A stretch of 64,000 bases of DNA from Erysipelotrichales bacterium (GCA_910576345.1 CAJTIT010000013.1:1-64000), one strand, 5' to 3'. Positions 8,379-18,168 are shown, counted from the first letter of the stretch. Made by a program: numbers and translations. Notes: a model not told the origin generated them from the letters alone.

Positions 8379-9866
8379 ATGAAAAAACGATTGTATCAGT
8401 TTTGTTTCATCTTATTGGGAATACTTTTATCTTGCCCCTTGACCATCAAGGCAGTTAGTGTAGAACCTGGAGGTACATTTACCGCCAGTGCGATATGTGG
8501 AAATATCGAAGGAAGCGTGCAGATTTATACAGATAATGCGACTTTGGTTAGTGGAGACAATTGGTGTGATCGAGGAAAAACGTTGCATGCAACAGCAAAA
8601 GCAACGAGTGCCGGAACGGCATCTGTTACTTTTGTGACTGTAGATGCAGTATATGTGGATTCACTGGAAGATGCCAGCGGCATTACTTTAGGAAGAATAA
8701 GTGCCAGTGTTGTAAATCCAACTCCGCCTAACAATGGTGGTAATACTGGAAATAGTGGTAATTCTTCACAATATCCTGATAATTATACAAAGCCAGATGA
8801 ACCAGTGAATCCACAGCCGCAAGTAAAAAAATCAAGTGAGACTGGACTGAGTGAATTAAACCTTTCTAAAGGTGTATTAAATCCAAAATTTGACACGGAG
8901 ATTTCGAATTACACAGTAGTTTTAGAAAAAGACGTTACCAGTATTTCGATTAATGCTAAGGCAAAGGATAGTAAAGCATCGATTGAAGGCAATGGAAAAG
9001 TGGCTCTAAAACCAGGAGAAAATATTATTTATGTTGTAGTTACCGCAGAAGATGGAACTACACGAACTTATGAAATCAAAGCCAGTGTTGATGAGACACC
9101 GGATGTATTTGTTCAGTACAACAATCAAAAATTAGGAGTTGTAAAAAATCTAAGTAATGTGACAATTCCGGAATCTTTTGAAAAAGTAACAGTGAATGTA
9201 AGCGGAAAAGACGTAGATGCTTATAAAAGCAATTTAAGAAATTTAACAATTATTTATATGATTGATGATGCTGAAGAAAAGAACTGGTATTTGTATGATG
9301 AAAATACGAAGACGATTACTTCTGTTTATAAGCCATTCGCAATTTTAGGAAGAAATTTGGCAATTATTGATATACCGCAGGAATTACAAAATCGTGCAGG
9401 TATGAAATATCAAGAAGTGGAAATAGAAACAGTCAAACTTATGGGATGGGCATTTGAAAATCCAGAATTTGAAAATTATATTCTGGTTTATCTAATGGAT
9501 GAACAGGGAGAAATGAAATATTATTTGTATGAGAAAACAGAAGATTCCATCATGCTGTACTCTAATCAAGCTGCTGTTACACAAAAAGATTATGATAAAT
9601 TGAGCGATGATTTTAATCTAAGAATGATTATGATATTGGCATTGGCAGCGACAAATGTTTTAACAATTATATTGTTGATCATTGTGATGCTTACAAAGAA
9701 AAAGAAAAGCAAAAAACACAAAGAAAAGAAACATAAAGAAAATAAAGAGCTAATGGAAGAAACACCTGTTACAGAAGAAATTGAAGAAGTGATTGAACCG
9801 TTTGATTCATGGAAATATGAATCCATGCCAGAACAAAATGATCCTTACGATGACTCTTATATGTAA
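8379..9866 (+). CDS. Membrane-anchored surface protein with Cadherin-like domain
   Basis: A 495-residue protein I cannot name. It has an N-terminal signal peptide, then an Ig/cohesin-like beta-rich region to about residue 110 with two cysteines. A Gly/Asn/Pro linker follows. At about 154-232 there is a Cadherin-like beta-sandwich segment (LSELNLSKGVLNP to YEIKAS). A single membrane span lies near 415-437, followed by a very lysine-rich cytosolic stretch and an acidic tail. An AAAAGGAG site precedes the ATG at 8379. It is co-transcribed with the dockerin hydrolase, so it could be the hydrolase's anchor; whether the N-terminal region is a cohesin is not certain. Confidence 0.75.
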   Translation: MKKRLYQFCFILLGILLSCPLTIKAVSVEPGGTFTASAICGNIEGSVQIYTDNATLVSGDNWCDRGKTLHATAKATSAGTASVTFVTVDAVYVDSLEDASGITLGRISASVVNPTPPNNGGNTGNSGNSSQYPDNYTKPDEPVNPQPQVKKSSETGLSELNLSKGVLNPKFDTEISNYTVVLEKDVTSISINAKAKDSKASIEGNGKVALKPGENIIYVVVTAEDGTTRTYEIKASVDETPDVFVQYNNQKLGVVKNLSNVTIPESFEKVTVNVSGKDVDAYKSNLRNLTIIYMIDDAEEKNWYLYDENTKTITSVYKPFAILGRNLAIIDIPQELQNRAGMKYQEVEIETVKLMGWAFENPEFENYILVYLMDEQGEMKYYLYEKTEDSIMLYSNQAAVTQKDYDKLSDDFNLRMIMILALAATNVLTIILLIIVMLTKKKKSKKHKEKKHKENKELMEETPVTEEIEEVIEPFDSWKYESMPEQNDPYDDSYM

Positions 9867-9903
9867 AAAAGCGATGCATCTTTTTTGAAAGATCATCGCT
9901 TTT
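9867..9903. terminator. Bidirectional terminator between the surface protein and ispH
   Basis: AAAAGCGATG (9867-9876) pairs with CATCGCTTTT (9894-9903), and an inner ATCTTT/AAAGAT pairing extends the stem. It lies between two convergent genes. Confidence 0.75.
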
Positions 9904-9910
9904 CAAAAGA

Positions 9911-10816
9911 CTAAAGTATCTTCGATATGACAATTTCCGGCTTCTGTTTTTGAGTAGCATAGTTATTTAAATACGAAATCACTTGATTTGTAAGATAAGT
10001 TGGCGTAGATGCTCCGGCAGTTACCGCTACACGCTGACAATTTAGTAATTGTTCATCTTGTATATCTTGCACGGAATCAATCAAATAAACACGTTTAATG
10101 CCTTGCTCTAAAGCAATCTGCGCCAAGCGATTGGAATTATTACTTGTAATATCACCAACCACAAACAATACGTCAACACCTTCATTTGCCGCATTTGCGA
10201 CAGCTTCTTGACGAATCCGTGTCGCATTACAGATTTCCTCACAAAATACAGCGTTAGGATAAAGTACTTTGATTTGATCAAACAAGCGTTTTAAATCAAA
10301 TATGGACATAGTCGTTTGATTAGTCACAAATACAGGATTTTGTATATGAAGGGGTATATGATCACTTGATTCAATCAAATGGATGTGATTGCTTATGGCG
10401 CATACAGCTTCCGCTTCCGGATGATGCGCTTTACCAACATACAAGATTTCATAGCCTTTCGATAAATGCGCTTGAACGATTTCCTGCGTTTTTAATACGT
10501 CAGGACAAGTCGCATCAATAATAATCAATCCTTTTTCTTTGGCTTTCGCAAATACGGAAGGCGCAATACCATGCGCAGTAAATATGACGATGCCCTCCGA
10601 AATATCATCCAAAAGTTCAACGCGTGTTTTGTTTGGATCATCGATCATTTGGATGTGATAAAGTTTCAACGCTTCCATGACATAGCGATTATGTACCAAC
10701 ATGCCCAGTACGGTAATAGGAACATCAGGATATTTCATAGCGCATTCCTTCGCAATTTGTATGGCACGTACAACGCCTTTACAATAACCTCGTGGTGTGA
10801 CTTTTACGACTTCCAT
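9911..10816 (-). CDS. ispH: 4-hydroxy-3-methylbut-2-enyl diphosphate reductase
   Basis: Last enzyme of the MEP isoprenoid pathway, making IPP and DMAPP with a 4Fe-4S cluster. The three cluster cysteines are visible in RGYCKGV near the N-terminus, DATCPDV near residue 96 and EICNATRIRQEA near 190. Substrate-binding motifs TAHGIAPS and TAGASTP are present. I start at the ATG at 10816 (MEVVKVTPRGYCKG, 301 residues) with AGAGGTG upstream; an in-phase ATG at 10864 is upstream of the ribosome site. With ispG at 13967-15022 it shows the MEP route is used. Confidence 0.94.
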   Translation of the reverse strand: MEVVKVTPRGYCKGVVRAIQIAKECAMKYPDVPITVLGMLVHNRYVMEALKLYHIQMIDDPNKTRVELLDDISEGIVIFTAHGIAPSVFAKAKEKGLIIIDATCPDVLKTQEIVQAHLSKGYEILYVGKAHHPEAEAVCAISNHIHLIESSDHIPLHIQNPVFVTNQTTMSIFDLKRLFDQIKVLYPNAVFCEEICNATRIRQEAVANAANEGVDVLFVVGDITSNNSNRLAQIALEQGIKRVYLIDSVQDIQDEQLLNCQRVAVTAGASTPTYLTNQVISYLNNYATQKQKPEIVISKIL

Positions 10817-10873
10817 TCGATTCACCTCTGGCTCTATTATACCGTATTCAATGGAAAAGCGCATTTATTTTTA

Positions 10874-10901
10874 TTTACATTCGCGACAAAATCAGTATAA
10901 T
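10874..10901 (+). promoter_or_regulatory. Sigma-A promoter of the DEAD-box helicase operon
   Basis: TTTACA (10874-10879) and TATAAT (10896-10901) with a 16-base spacer, 67 bases before the helicase ATG. Confidence 0.6.
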
Positions 10902-10968
10902 TAAAAGGAATATGAACAAGATGTATCCAAATCCTACGGAATTTTTCTATATAAAGAGGTGAGTGCCC

Positions 10969-12333
10969 ATGGAAGAGACACAATATCGCGATTATCAATT
11001 CAAAACAACAACAAAAGAATTTCTTAAAATCAATCATTTTGTATCACCGACACCAATTCAAAAAGCTGTTATTCCGTTGGTGATGAGACATCATGACATT
11101 ATTGGAATATCGGCGACCGGAACCGGAAAAACGCATGCGTTTTTAATTCCCATCATGGAAATGATCGATACGAATCAAGCGCAAGTACAAGCAGTGATCA
11201 CAGCGCCAACCAGAGAATTGGCTATCCAATTGTATGAGCGTGCCAAAATCATGCAGGTCGTTGATCCCCATCTACAAATCAAACTGATAACCGGTGGCAT
11301 TGAAAAATCAAGAATGAATGAGCGTTTAAAAACGCAGCCGCATATTATTATTGGTACACCCGGAAGAATTCGTGATTTGTTTTTAAATGATCAGACGCTG
11401 TTTTTGCAGCATGTAAAGATTTTGGTTGTGGATGAAGCGGATATGACATTGGAATTCGGCTTTTTGGAGGATATTGATTTGGTCGCAAGCAGAATGCGAA
11501 AAGATCTTCAAATGCTCAGCTTTTCCGCAACCATTCCCAATGGCTTGAAACCATTTTTAAAAAAATATATGCACAATCCTAAAATTGTACAAATTGAAAA
11601 GGAGCATAAGAACGATCCTAAAATTGAGCATGTCTTAATTCCTTGTCGACATTTTAGCTATGAAGAAAAAGTCTTGGAACTGTTACCGGCTTTTCAGCCC
11701 TACGTATGTCTGATATTTGCCAATACGCGTGAAGAAGCCGCATATTTATCAAACATGATGCGTGAACATGAATACGATATTATTGAACTGCATGGTGATT
11801 TAACGCCACGTGAGCGTACCAAAGCAATGAAGCAGCTAATGAATCTGACACATTCTTATATTGTTGCGACAGATATTGCGGCACGAGGTATTGATATTGA
11901 CGGAGTGTCTCATGTTATATCGATGGGATTTCCAAAAGAACTCGATTACTATATCCATCGTAGTGGAAGAACCGGAAGAGCGGGGAAAGATGGCATCTGC
12001 TATGCCTTGTATCAAGAACAGGATGAACAGATGATCAAGGCTTTGCAAAAAAGAGGCATCGGATTTCATCATCGACAATACAAAAATGGCATGTGGCAGG
12101 AATTGAAACCCAAAAATCAGAAAAAACAAAAAAAAGATGATCCACTGGAAAAAGAAATTGGTAAGATCGTCCATCGAAAAAAGATGAAAGTAAAGCCTGG
12201 GTACAAGGCGAAGCGAAAAAGAGAAATTGAACAGCTGAAACGAAAAGCAAAAAGAAATATGATACAAGAAGAAATAAAAAAACAGAAAAAAGAACGCGCA
12301 AAAGCAAAACAGTTAGAGAAAAGAGGAGAATAA
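10969..12333 (+). CDS. cshB: DEAD-box RNA helicase, CshB-like
   Basis: ATP-dependent RNA helicase of 454 residues. Motifs run in order: Q motif TPIQKAVIP, Walker A ATGTGKTHA, APTRELA, TPGRIRD, DEAD, SAT, ATDIAARGIDI and HRSGRTGRAG. The last ~80 residues are extremely lysine/arginine rich, typical of RNA-binding tails. I start at the ATG at 10969, after AGAGGTGA; an in-phase GTG two codons earlier is possible. Directly followed by nfo, with ispH on the other side, which matches the Bacillus ispH...cshB-nfo order and supports the CshB name. Its particular RNA targets are unknown. Confidence 0.9.
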   Translation: MEETQYRDYQFKTTTKEFLKINHFVSPTPIQKAVIPLVMRHHDIIGISATGTGKTHAFLIPIMEMIDTNQAQVQAVITAPTRELAIQLYERAKIMQVVDPHLQIKLITGGIEKSRMNERLKTQPHIIIGTPGRIRDLFLNDQTLFLQHVKILVVDEADMTLEFGFLEDIDLVASRMRKDLQMLSFSATIPNGLKPFLKKYMHNPKIVQIEKEHKNDPKIEHVLIPCRHFSYEEKVLELLPAFQPYVCLIFANTREEAAYLSNMMREHEYDIIELHGDLTPRERTKAMKQLMNLTHSYIVATDIAARGIDIDGVSHVISMGFPKELDYYIHRSGRTGRAGKDGICYALYQEQDEQMIKALQKRGIGFHHRQYKNGMWQELKPKNQKKQKKDDPLEKEIGKIVHRKKMKVKPGYKAKRKREIEQLKRKAKRNMIQEEIKKQKKERAKAKQLEKRGE

Positions 12334-12334
12334 T

Positions 12335-13219
12335 ATGATCATTGGTTCTCATGTATCCATGTCGGCACCTGATTATTTATTAGGAGCAGTAAAAGAAGCA
12401 TTGTCTTATCACGCCAATGCGCTTATGGTCTATACCGGACCACCGCAGAATACAAGAAGAAAAGATATCAAAGATTTAAAAGTGGAAGAAGCACATACAT
12501 TGATGAAAGAAAACGGCATCGATCTAAGATCAATGATCGTTCATGCACCTTATATCATCAATCTAGCTAACTGTGCAAAAAAAGAAACATTTGAATTGGC
12601 AACAGAATTTTTAAGCAAAGAAATTGAACGTGTGAATGCGATCGGCGCATCCATTCTTGTTTTGCATCCAGGCTCACATGTCGGTGCGGGAGAACAAGCC
12701 GGATTGGATAAAATTGTGTCCGGTTTGGATATTGCCATGCAGAATATGGGGAATGTAGAACTGGCCATAGAAACGATGAGTGGTAAAGGCTCTGAACTTG
12801 GTTATCAATTTGAACAGATTCGCTATTTGATCGATCATGCTCAATATGCGGATCATATCAAAGTATGTTTGGATACTTGTCACATTCATGATGCGGGTTA
12901 CGATTTACAAGCGTTTGATGAAGTGCTTGCACACTTTGATGATGTAATTGGATTGGATCGACTTGTCTGTCTGCATATCAATGATTCTAAGAATGTTCGC
13001 GGAGCGAAGAAGGATCGTCATGCGAATATTGGATTTGGTGAAATCGGATTTCAAACATTGGCAAATGTTGTACATCATCCAAAATTAGCCAATGTGGTGA
13101 AAATTTTAGAAACGCCCTATGTGGAGGATCATCCGCCTTATCAATTTGAAATTGAAATGCTAAGAAACCATCAATTCGATGAACGAGTAATGGATAAGAT
13201 AAAAGGAGATACAAAATGA
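12335..13219 (+). CDS. nfo: Endonuclease IV (AP endonuclease)
   Basis: Zinc-dependent apurinic/apyrimidinic endonuclease of base-excision repair, a TIM barrel of 294 residues. It begins MIIGSHVSM and contains the metal-ligand motifs ETMSGKGSELG, CLDTCHIHDAGYD and HINDSKNVRGAKKDRH followed by IGFGEIGF. GAGGAG lies just upstream of the ATG at 12335, one base after the helicase stop. Its 3' end overlaps the next gene by four bases. Confidence 0.95.
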   Translation: MIIGSHVSMSAPDYLLGAVKEALSYHANALMVYTGPPQNTRRKDIKDLKVEEAHTLMKENGIDLRSMIVHAPYIINLANCAKKETFELATEFLSKEIERVNAIGASILVLHPGSHVGAGEQAGLDKIVSGLDIAMQNMGNVELAIETMSGKGSELGYQFEQIRYLIDHAQYADHIKVCLDTCHIHDAGYDLQAFDEVLAHFDDVIGLDRLVCLHINDSKNVRGAKKDRHANIGFGEIGFQTLANVVHHPKLANVVKILETPYVEDHPPYQFEIEMLRNHQFDERVMDKIKGDTK

Positions 13220-13947
13220 AAAAGCTACTGTTTTGTTTCATGACATTGTTGTTATTCACAGGCTGTGATTCAACTACCAATGAAGAAGAAAAAAAGGAAG
13301 TTGTACAAAATGTGGAACTGATACAGTTCCAAGAGCCGCAAAGCGGTGATTATATTGCGACTTTGAATACCTCTATGGGATATATCAAAATACATTTGTT
13401 TACCAAAGAAGCGCCAAAAGCTGTAGAAAATTTTGTGACACATGCGAAAAATGGCTATTACAATAATGTGATTTTTCATCGCGTTATTCAAGACTTTATG
13501 ATTCAAAGTGGTGATCCACAAGGTACCGGTTATGGTGGAGAAAGTATTTGGCAGGAACCTTTTGAAGATGAATTCAGTGATCAACTGTATAATTTCCGCG
13601 GTGCGCTTTCTATGGCAAATTCAGGCGTCAATTCCAATGGATCACAATTCTTTATTGTGCAAAACAGCGACGGTGCTTCTTTAACGGATGATATGTTCAA
13701 AAGCATTTATCAAAATGCCAAAGCAAGAGGGCAGGCAAATGCGGATTTCATACATCCAAACAATGTCATTAAAAAATATCAGGAAATTGGCGGTGCGCCG
13801 CATTTGGATCATATGCACACCGTATTTGGGCAAGTAATAGAAGGCATGGATGTTGTAGATCAGATTGCCAATTCCTATACCAATACGGATGATAAGCCAA
13901 TTGTCGATGTTTTGATTTATCGTATTACCATCGAAGAAGTAAACTAA
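13216..13947 (+). CDS. Cyclophilin-type peptidyl-prolyl isomerase lipoprotein
   Basis: Predicted exported foldase of 243 residues. The N-terminus MKKLLFCFMTLLLFTGCDS is a lipoprotein signal with lipobox FTGC, so it should be anchored on the outer face of the membrane. The cyclophilin domain runs from about residue 45: VENFVTHAKNGYYNN, FHRVIQDFMIQSGDP, and AMANSG-like LSMANSGVNSNGSQFFI. The start has AAAGGAG 6 bases upstream and overlaps the nfo stop. Confidence 0.92.
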   Translation: MKKLLFCFMTLLLFTGCDSTTNEEEKKEVVQNVELIQFQEPQSGDYIATLNTSMGYIKIHLFTKEAPKAVENFVTHAKNGYYNNVIFHRVIQDFMIQSGDPQGTGYGGESIWQEPFEDEFSDQLYNFRGALSMANSGVNSNGSQFFIVQNSDGASLTDDMFKSIYQNAKARGQANADFIHPNNVIKKYQEIGGAPHLDHMHTVFGQVIEGMDVVDQIANSYTNTDDKPIVDVLIYRITIEEVN

Positions 13948-13968
13948 AAAGGGCATCGCCCTTTTTTT
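13947..13968. terminator. Bidirectional terminator between cyclophilin and ispG
   Basis: AAAAGGGC (13947-13954) pairs with GCCCTTTT (13958-13965) around a 3-base loop, continuing into T. It touches the stops of both convergent genes. Confidence 0.8.
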
Positions 13969-15022
13969 ATTTGCACATTGCTAAAATTTCCTGTTTTAAT
14001 CGTGCCACAATTTGATCTTGCGGCAATTTTTCTATGATTTCACCTTTTTTGATCAGTAAGCCTTCCTTATACCCACCGGCGATCGCAATATCCGCATGCT
14101 TTGCTTCACCGGGTCCATTCACTGCGCATCCCATAATTGCAACGGTAATATCGCTGTGAATCGTTTGCAAAAACATTTCAATTTCGTCAACAACACGGGA
14201 TATATCCCATTGGGTTCTTCCACAAGTTGGACAGGCAATCAGATTTGGCATCGATTTTAAAAGTCCACAGCACTTTAACAGCTGTTTTGCAATCAAAATT
14301 TCTTTGCAAGGATCCCCATTCACAGAAATACGAATGGTATTGCCAATACCTTCGTTTAACAATGTTCCTAATGCCATACTGCTTTTAATGGCACTCCCAA
14401 TATACGTGCCAGCTTCTGTAACTCCCAAATGTAATGGATAAGGGAATGTTTCCGCAGCCAATCGATAAGCATCAATACATAACAGCGGATTACTGGATTT
14501 AAAGGAAAGACAGATATCATGAAAATCGAGATCTTCTAAAATTTTGACATGACGTTTCGCACTTTCCATCATGCCGGCTGCATTCACAACGCCATATGCA
14601 TTATGAATATCTTTTTCCAAAGAACCGGAATTGATACCGATCCGAATCGGAATATGTTTTTCCTTACAAATGTTGACCACAGATTCTACATTTTCACGTT
14701 TGCCGATGTTGCCTGGATTGATACGTATTTTATCAATACCGTTTTCTGCGGCCAATAGCGCAATGCGATAATCAAAATGGATGTCCGCCACCAAAGGAAT
14801 GTGCGTTCTTTCTTTAATCGTGCGAATCGCCGATGCATCGTCCTCGTCTATTACAGCTAGCCGCACCAATTCACACCCTGCTTGTTCCAACGCTTGGATT
14901 TGATTCACGGTTGCTTCGATATCACTTGTTCGTGTATTGCACATCGATTGAATGATCACATGATCATCTCCACCCATGAAAAGAGAACCAATTTTGATTT
15001 GTTTTGTTTCTGTTCGTTTCAT
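13967..15022 (-). CDS. ispG: 4-hydroxy-3-methylbut-2-enyl diphosphate synthase
   Basis: Iron-sulfur enzyme that converts MEcPP to HMBPP, the step before IspH. The N-terminal half is a TIM barrel (PLVADIHFDYRIAL, KIRINPGNIG, RIGINSGSLE). The C-terminal part carries the cluster cysteines in ACPTCGRTQ and MGCAVNGPGEAKHADI. I choose the ATG at 15022 (MKRTETKQIKIG, 351 residues), 7 bases after GAGGTG; a GTG at 15031 is in phase but sits on the ribosome site. Confidence 0.95.
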   Translation of the reverse strand: MKRTETKQIKIGSLFMGGDDHVIIQSMCNTRTSDIEATVNQIQALEQAGCELVRLAVIDEDDASAIRTIKERTHIPLVADIHFDYRIALLAAENGIDKIRINPGNIGKRENVESVVNICKEKHIPIRIGINSGSLEKDIHNAYGVVNAAGMMESAKRHVKILEDLDFHDICLSFKSSNPLLCIDAYRLAAETFPYPLHLGVTEAGTYIGSAIKSSMALGTLLNEGIGNTIRISVNGDPCKEILIAKQLLKCCGLLKSMPNLIACPTCGRTQWDISRVVDEIEMFLQTIHSDITVAIMGCAVNGPGEAKHADIAIAGGYKEGLLIKKGEIIEKLPQDQIVARLKQEILAMCK

Positions 15023-15167
15023 ATGTTTCACCTCATAACTACATCATAGCCCAATCCGACCAAAAAATCAAAGATTTTCAAGTGAAATCAAATTAAAACC
15101 TACCATAAGACTGGTAATTGTTCCACTAGTTGTATTATAATAAAGGCAGTTTGAAGGAGGGATGTGC

Positions 15168-17243
15168 ATGATCCGTAACCCTTTTCGTGAATTAGATGCC
15201 AAAAATATGCTTCACAGCAGTGATTTGTTAAAAAAACAAAACGATTATCAAAAAATCGTCAATAAACGACTGAATATAACAACAGCGATTATCGTTTTTG
15301 TATTTATTTGTATCAGTGCACGTTTGATTGATATACAGGTGCGTCAAAAAGATGACTATGCGAATAAACTGGAAAATTATACGTTGAAGAAACAAGTCAT
15401 TTCCACACCACGAGGACAGATGCTCGATCGCAATCATAAACTGGTTGCACAAACGGTGAGTTCCATGAGCATTGTTTATTATCCAACCGAAGATATCAGC
15501 GCAGATGAACAATGGAAACTGGCGGAAAAATTTGCCAAACAGTTTGATGTTTCCAGTGAGGATTTAACATTTCGTGATTTGCAAGATGCTTATATCACGC
15601 TTCATACGGATGAACAAGGAATCAATGATCATGCGAATCATTTGATTAAGGACAATGAGCGCAGTTTGGGAGATGATCAAATTTATCAGTTGAAACTGGA
15701 ACGCATTACACAGGACATGATTGATACAGAACTCAACAATCTGACACGATCTTCTTGGGTCGTATATAACTCTATGGAAGTTCATTCACAGAGTTCCCAT
15801 TCACGTGTGATTTTAGAAAATGTAGATGAAGATAAAGTTGCTTATTTAATTGAACATAAATCAGATTTTCCTGGCTTCGACGTTGATTTCAGTTCTTGGA
15901 GAAGGGAATATCCTTATGGAGCTACGTTTCGTGATGTGTTGGGACAAGTGACCACAAGCAAGCAAGGTTTGCCTTCGGAACTCATGCAGTATTATACAGC
16001 CAAAGGGTATGAGATGAATGCACGTGTCGGCAAATCGGGATTGGAACAGCAATATGAATCCTTGTTGTCCGGCACATCCAAAGTGAGTACAATCAAATAT
16101 GATGAAAGCGGAACGGCAATATTCAGTGAAGTGAATGCCGGCAAAAAAGGTTATGATCTGCAGTTAACGATTGATATTGATCTTCAACAAAAAATTGACA
16201 ATATTTTAAAATCAACATTAGAAAAAAATGCCGACAATAAGAACAGACCGGAAATGGACAAATTATTCGTTTCTTTGATGAACCCAAACACCGGAGAGAT
16301 TTACGCAATGAGCGGCATGTTAAGAAGCGAAGGAGAAATTATCAACTATGCCAGCGGTAATTATTTAGAAGGCTATGTTCCCGGCTCCATTGTCAAAGGC
16401 GCTACTGTATATATGGGATTAAACGAAGGCGTTGTTACGAAAAATGAATATATTACCGATGCGCCGATGAAGATACAAGGGACCCCACAGATTGCTTCCT
16501 ATCACAATTATGGAGCGGTCAATGCCGTTACAGCTTTACAAAAATCCAGCAACGTCTACATGGTACATATCGCTATGCGTTTGGCAGGTTCCAAATACGT
16601 TGCGAATGCGCCATTTTACATCAATGATGCCAGTGCCGTATTTAAAAAAATGAGAAATTATTATTCTATGTTCGGTCTTGGTGTATTGACCGGATTGGAT
16701 GTACCAAATGAACAACTCGCATACACGGGTTCTACCGAAAACGCAGGTAATCTTTTATATTTTTCATTTGGACAGTATGATCAATATACGCCTATCCAAA
16801 TCCTGCAATATGCATCAACGGTAGCTACACGCGGAAAAAAAGTACAGCCAAGACTTGTATCTGGCGCATATGGCGTGAATTCCAATTCTTTGGTCTATAC
16901 GAATGAAACCAATGTATTGTCGACCGTATCCGGAGATCTTACCAATTTGGATACCGTACGGGAAGGATTTCGCACATGTGTCAACGGCGCAGGTAGTTAT
17001 TGCGGATCTAAAATTGCTGCTGCCGGTCATAATATCGCAGCCAAAACCGGAACAGCCGAAGTAACCGGTAAAGATGGTAAAGCATCCACGAATGCGTCTT
17101 TGATAGGGTTTTGGCCATATGAAAAACCGGAAGTTTCTTTTGTTTGTTCGGCACCCACATCATCCAATGCATCCGGCCTGCAGGCAAACATCTGTTCTGA
17201 GGAAATCATGCCGGCGGTTATCCAAGCGTACTATGGAAAATAA
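15168..17243 (+). CDS. Class B penicillin-binding protein (transpeptidase)
   Basis: Membrane D,D-transpeptidase of 691 residues that cross-links peptidoglycan. One N-terminal span (about 38-58) follows a basic cytosolic segment, then a dimerisation-type domain with YPYGATFRDVLGQV. The penicillin-binding triad is present: SIVK (Ser about 407), SSN (460-462) and KTG (626-628). There is no transglycosylase domain, so it is class B. The ATG at 15168 lies 7 bases after GGAGG; an ATG at 15162 is too close. Promoter-like TATAAT sits at 15136-15141 without a clear -35. It could serve elongation or division; no neighbour decides. Confidence 0.9.
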   Translation: MIRNPFRELDAKNMLHSSDLLKKQNDYQKIVNKRLNITTAIIVFVFICISARLIDIQVRQKDDYANKLENYTLKKQVISTPRGQMLDRNHKLVAQTVSSMSIVYYPTEDISADEQWKLAEKFAKQFDVSSEDLTFRDLQDAYITLHTDEQGINDHANHLIKDNERSLGDDQIYQLKLERITQDMIDTELNNLTRSSWVVYNSMEVHSQSSHSRVILENVDEDKVAYLIEHKSDFPGFDVDFSSWRREYPYGATFRDVLGQVTTSKQGLPSELMQYYTAKGYEMNARVGKSGLEQQYESLLSGTSKVSTIKYDESGTAIFSEVNAGKKGYDLQLTIDIDLQQKIDNILKSTLEKNADNKNRPEMDKLFVSLMNPNTGEIYAMSGMLRSEGEIINYASGNYLEGYVPGSIVKGATVYMGLNEGVVTKNEYITDAPMKIQGTPQIASYHNYGAVNAVTALQKSSNVYMVHIAMRLAGSKYVANAPFYINDASAVFKKMRNYYSMFGLGVLTGLDVPNEQLAYTGSTENAGNLLYFSFGQYDQYTPIQILQYASTVATRGKKVQPRLVSGAYGVNSNSLVYTNETNVLSTVSGDLTNLDTVREGFRTCVNGAGSYCGSKIAAAGHNIAAKTGTAEVTGKDGKASTNASLIGFWPYEKPEVSFVCSAPTSSNASGLQANICSEEIMPAVIQAYYGK

Positions 17244-17299
17244 CAAAATACCGACTTCTTTTGTTTCATGAAAAAGTATTAGCAATTTTAACTTTTGTA

Positions 17300-17308
17300 T
17301 GGTATAAT
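17300..17308 (+). promoter_or_regulatory. Extended -10 promoter of rpmG
   Basis: TGGTATAAT at 17300-17308 is an extended -10 element 32 bases before rpmG. No convincing -35 is visible. Confidence 0.5.
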
Positions 17309-17339
17309 CTTAACGCAAGTAAGGACGAGGAGGTATAAC

Positions 17340-17489
17340 ATGAGAGATCGTATTACTTTCAAGTGCTCTGCATGTGGAGAAGAAAACTACATCGGAACAC
17401 GTAACAAACGTAAAAATCCGGAACGTATGCAGATCAATAAATTTTGCCCGCGTTGTAACAAGAAAACTTTACATAAGGAGAAAAAATAA
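17340..17489 (+). CDS. rpmG: 50S ribosomal protein L33
   Basis: Ribosomal protein of 49 residues, starting MRDRITFKCSACGEENY. Two Cys pairs, CSAC and CPRC, make it the zinc-binding form of L33. GAGGAGG lies just before the ATG at 17340. A short hairpin (GACC 17494-17497, GGTC 17504-17507) followed by T lies between it and the next gene and may be a weak terminator. Confidence 0.95.
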   Translation: MRDRITFKCSACGEENYIGTRNKRKNPERMQINKFCPRCNKKTLHKEKK

Positions 17490-17531
17490 AAATGACCCTA
17501 CGTGGTCTTTTTTATTGAGGAGGATGCACAA

Positions 17532-18140
17532 ATGATAAAGGTAGAAACATTGGTACTGGGCATGTATGCAGCAAATTGTTATCTGCTTTGGAAAGATGAT
17601 CATGTGCTGATCGTTGACCCGGGCAGCCGCAATCCCAAGATAAAAGAGCGCATCATGCAGGAACATGCCATCATAGACGGTATTTATTTAACCCATGGAC
17701 ATTTTGACCATATTCAAGGTGTGGATGTGTTGGTGGAAGCTTTTCAAGTACCGGTATATATCAATGCGTTGGAAACATCGTTTCTAAAAGATCCAAGACG
17801 CAATGTTTCTTATGGGGCAAATGAAGTTAAACTGCAGACAGAAGCCATTGGATTACAGCCAGGTGTTCAAAGTATTGGCGTATTTTCATTTGAATTGATC
17901 GATGCGCCGGGGCACAGTATCGGCAGTTCCATAATGTTGCTTGAAAACTATATGATTTGCGGTGATGTTTTATTCAAAGGAAGCATTGGAAGATGCGATT
18001 TATTGACAGGTTCCAATACGCAGATGAGACAGACACTACAAATGATCAAGCGGTTGGATCCTTCCTATATCGTACTTCCGGGTCATGGAGAGCCTACAAC
18101 ATTACTCGATGAATTAAAAACCAATCCATATTTAATTTAA
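17532..18140 (+). CDS. MBL-fold metallohydrolase, glyoxalase II-like
   Basis: A 202-residue metallo-beta-lactamase-fold hydrolase. The metal-binding THGHFDHIQG motif is at about 57-66, DAPGHSIGS and GDVLF come later, and LPGHGEPT is near the end. Such short proteins (YqgX-like) are usually called hydroxyacylglutathione hydrolase, but the natural substrate is not known in most Firmicutes. GAGGAGG at 17516-17522 supports the ATG at 17532. It lies immediately upstream of the comG operon; the same neighbour (yqgX) precedes comG in Bacillus. Confidence 0.88.
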   Translation: MIKVETLVLGMYAANCYLLWKDDHVLIVDPGSRNPKIKERIMQEHAIIDGIYLTHGHFDHIQGVDVLVEAFQVPVYINALETSFLKDPRRNVSYGANEVKLQTEAIGLQPGVQSIGVFSFELIDAPGHSIGSSIMLLENYMICGDVLFKGSIGRCDLLTGSNTQMRQTLQMIKRLDPSYIVLPGHGEPTTLLDELKTNPYLI

Positions 18141-18168
18141 AGAAAAATGATTATAAAATACAGAAGAT

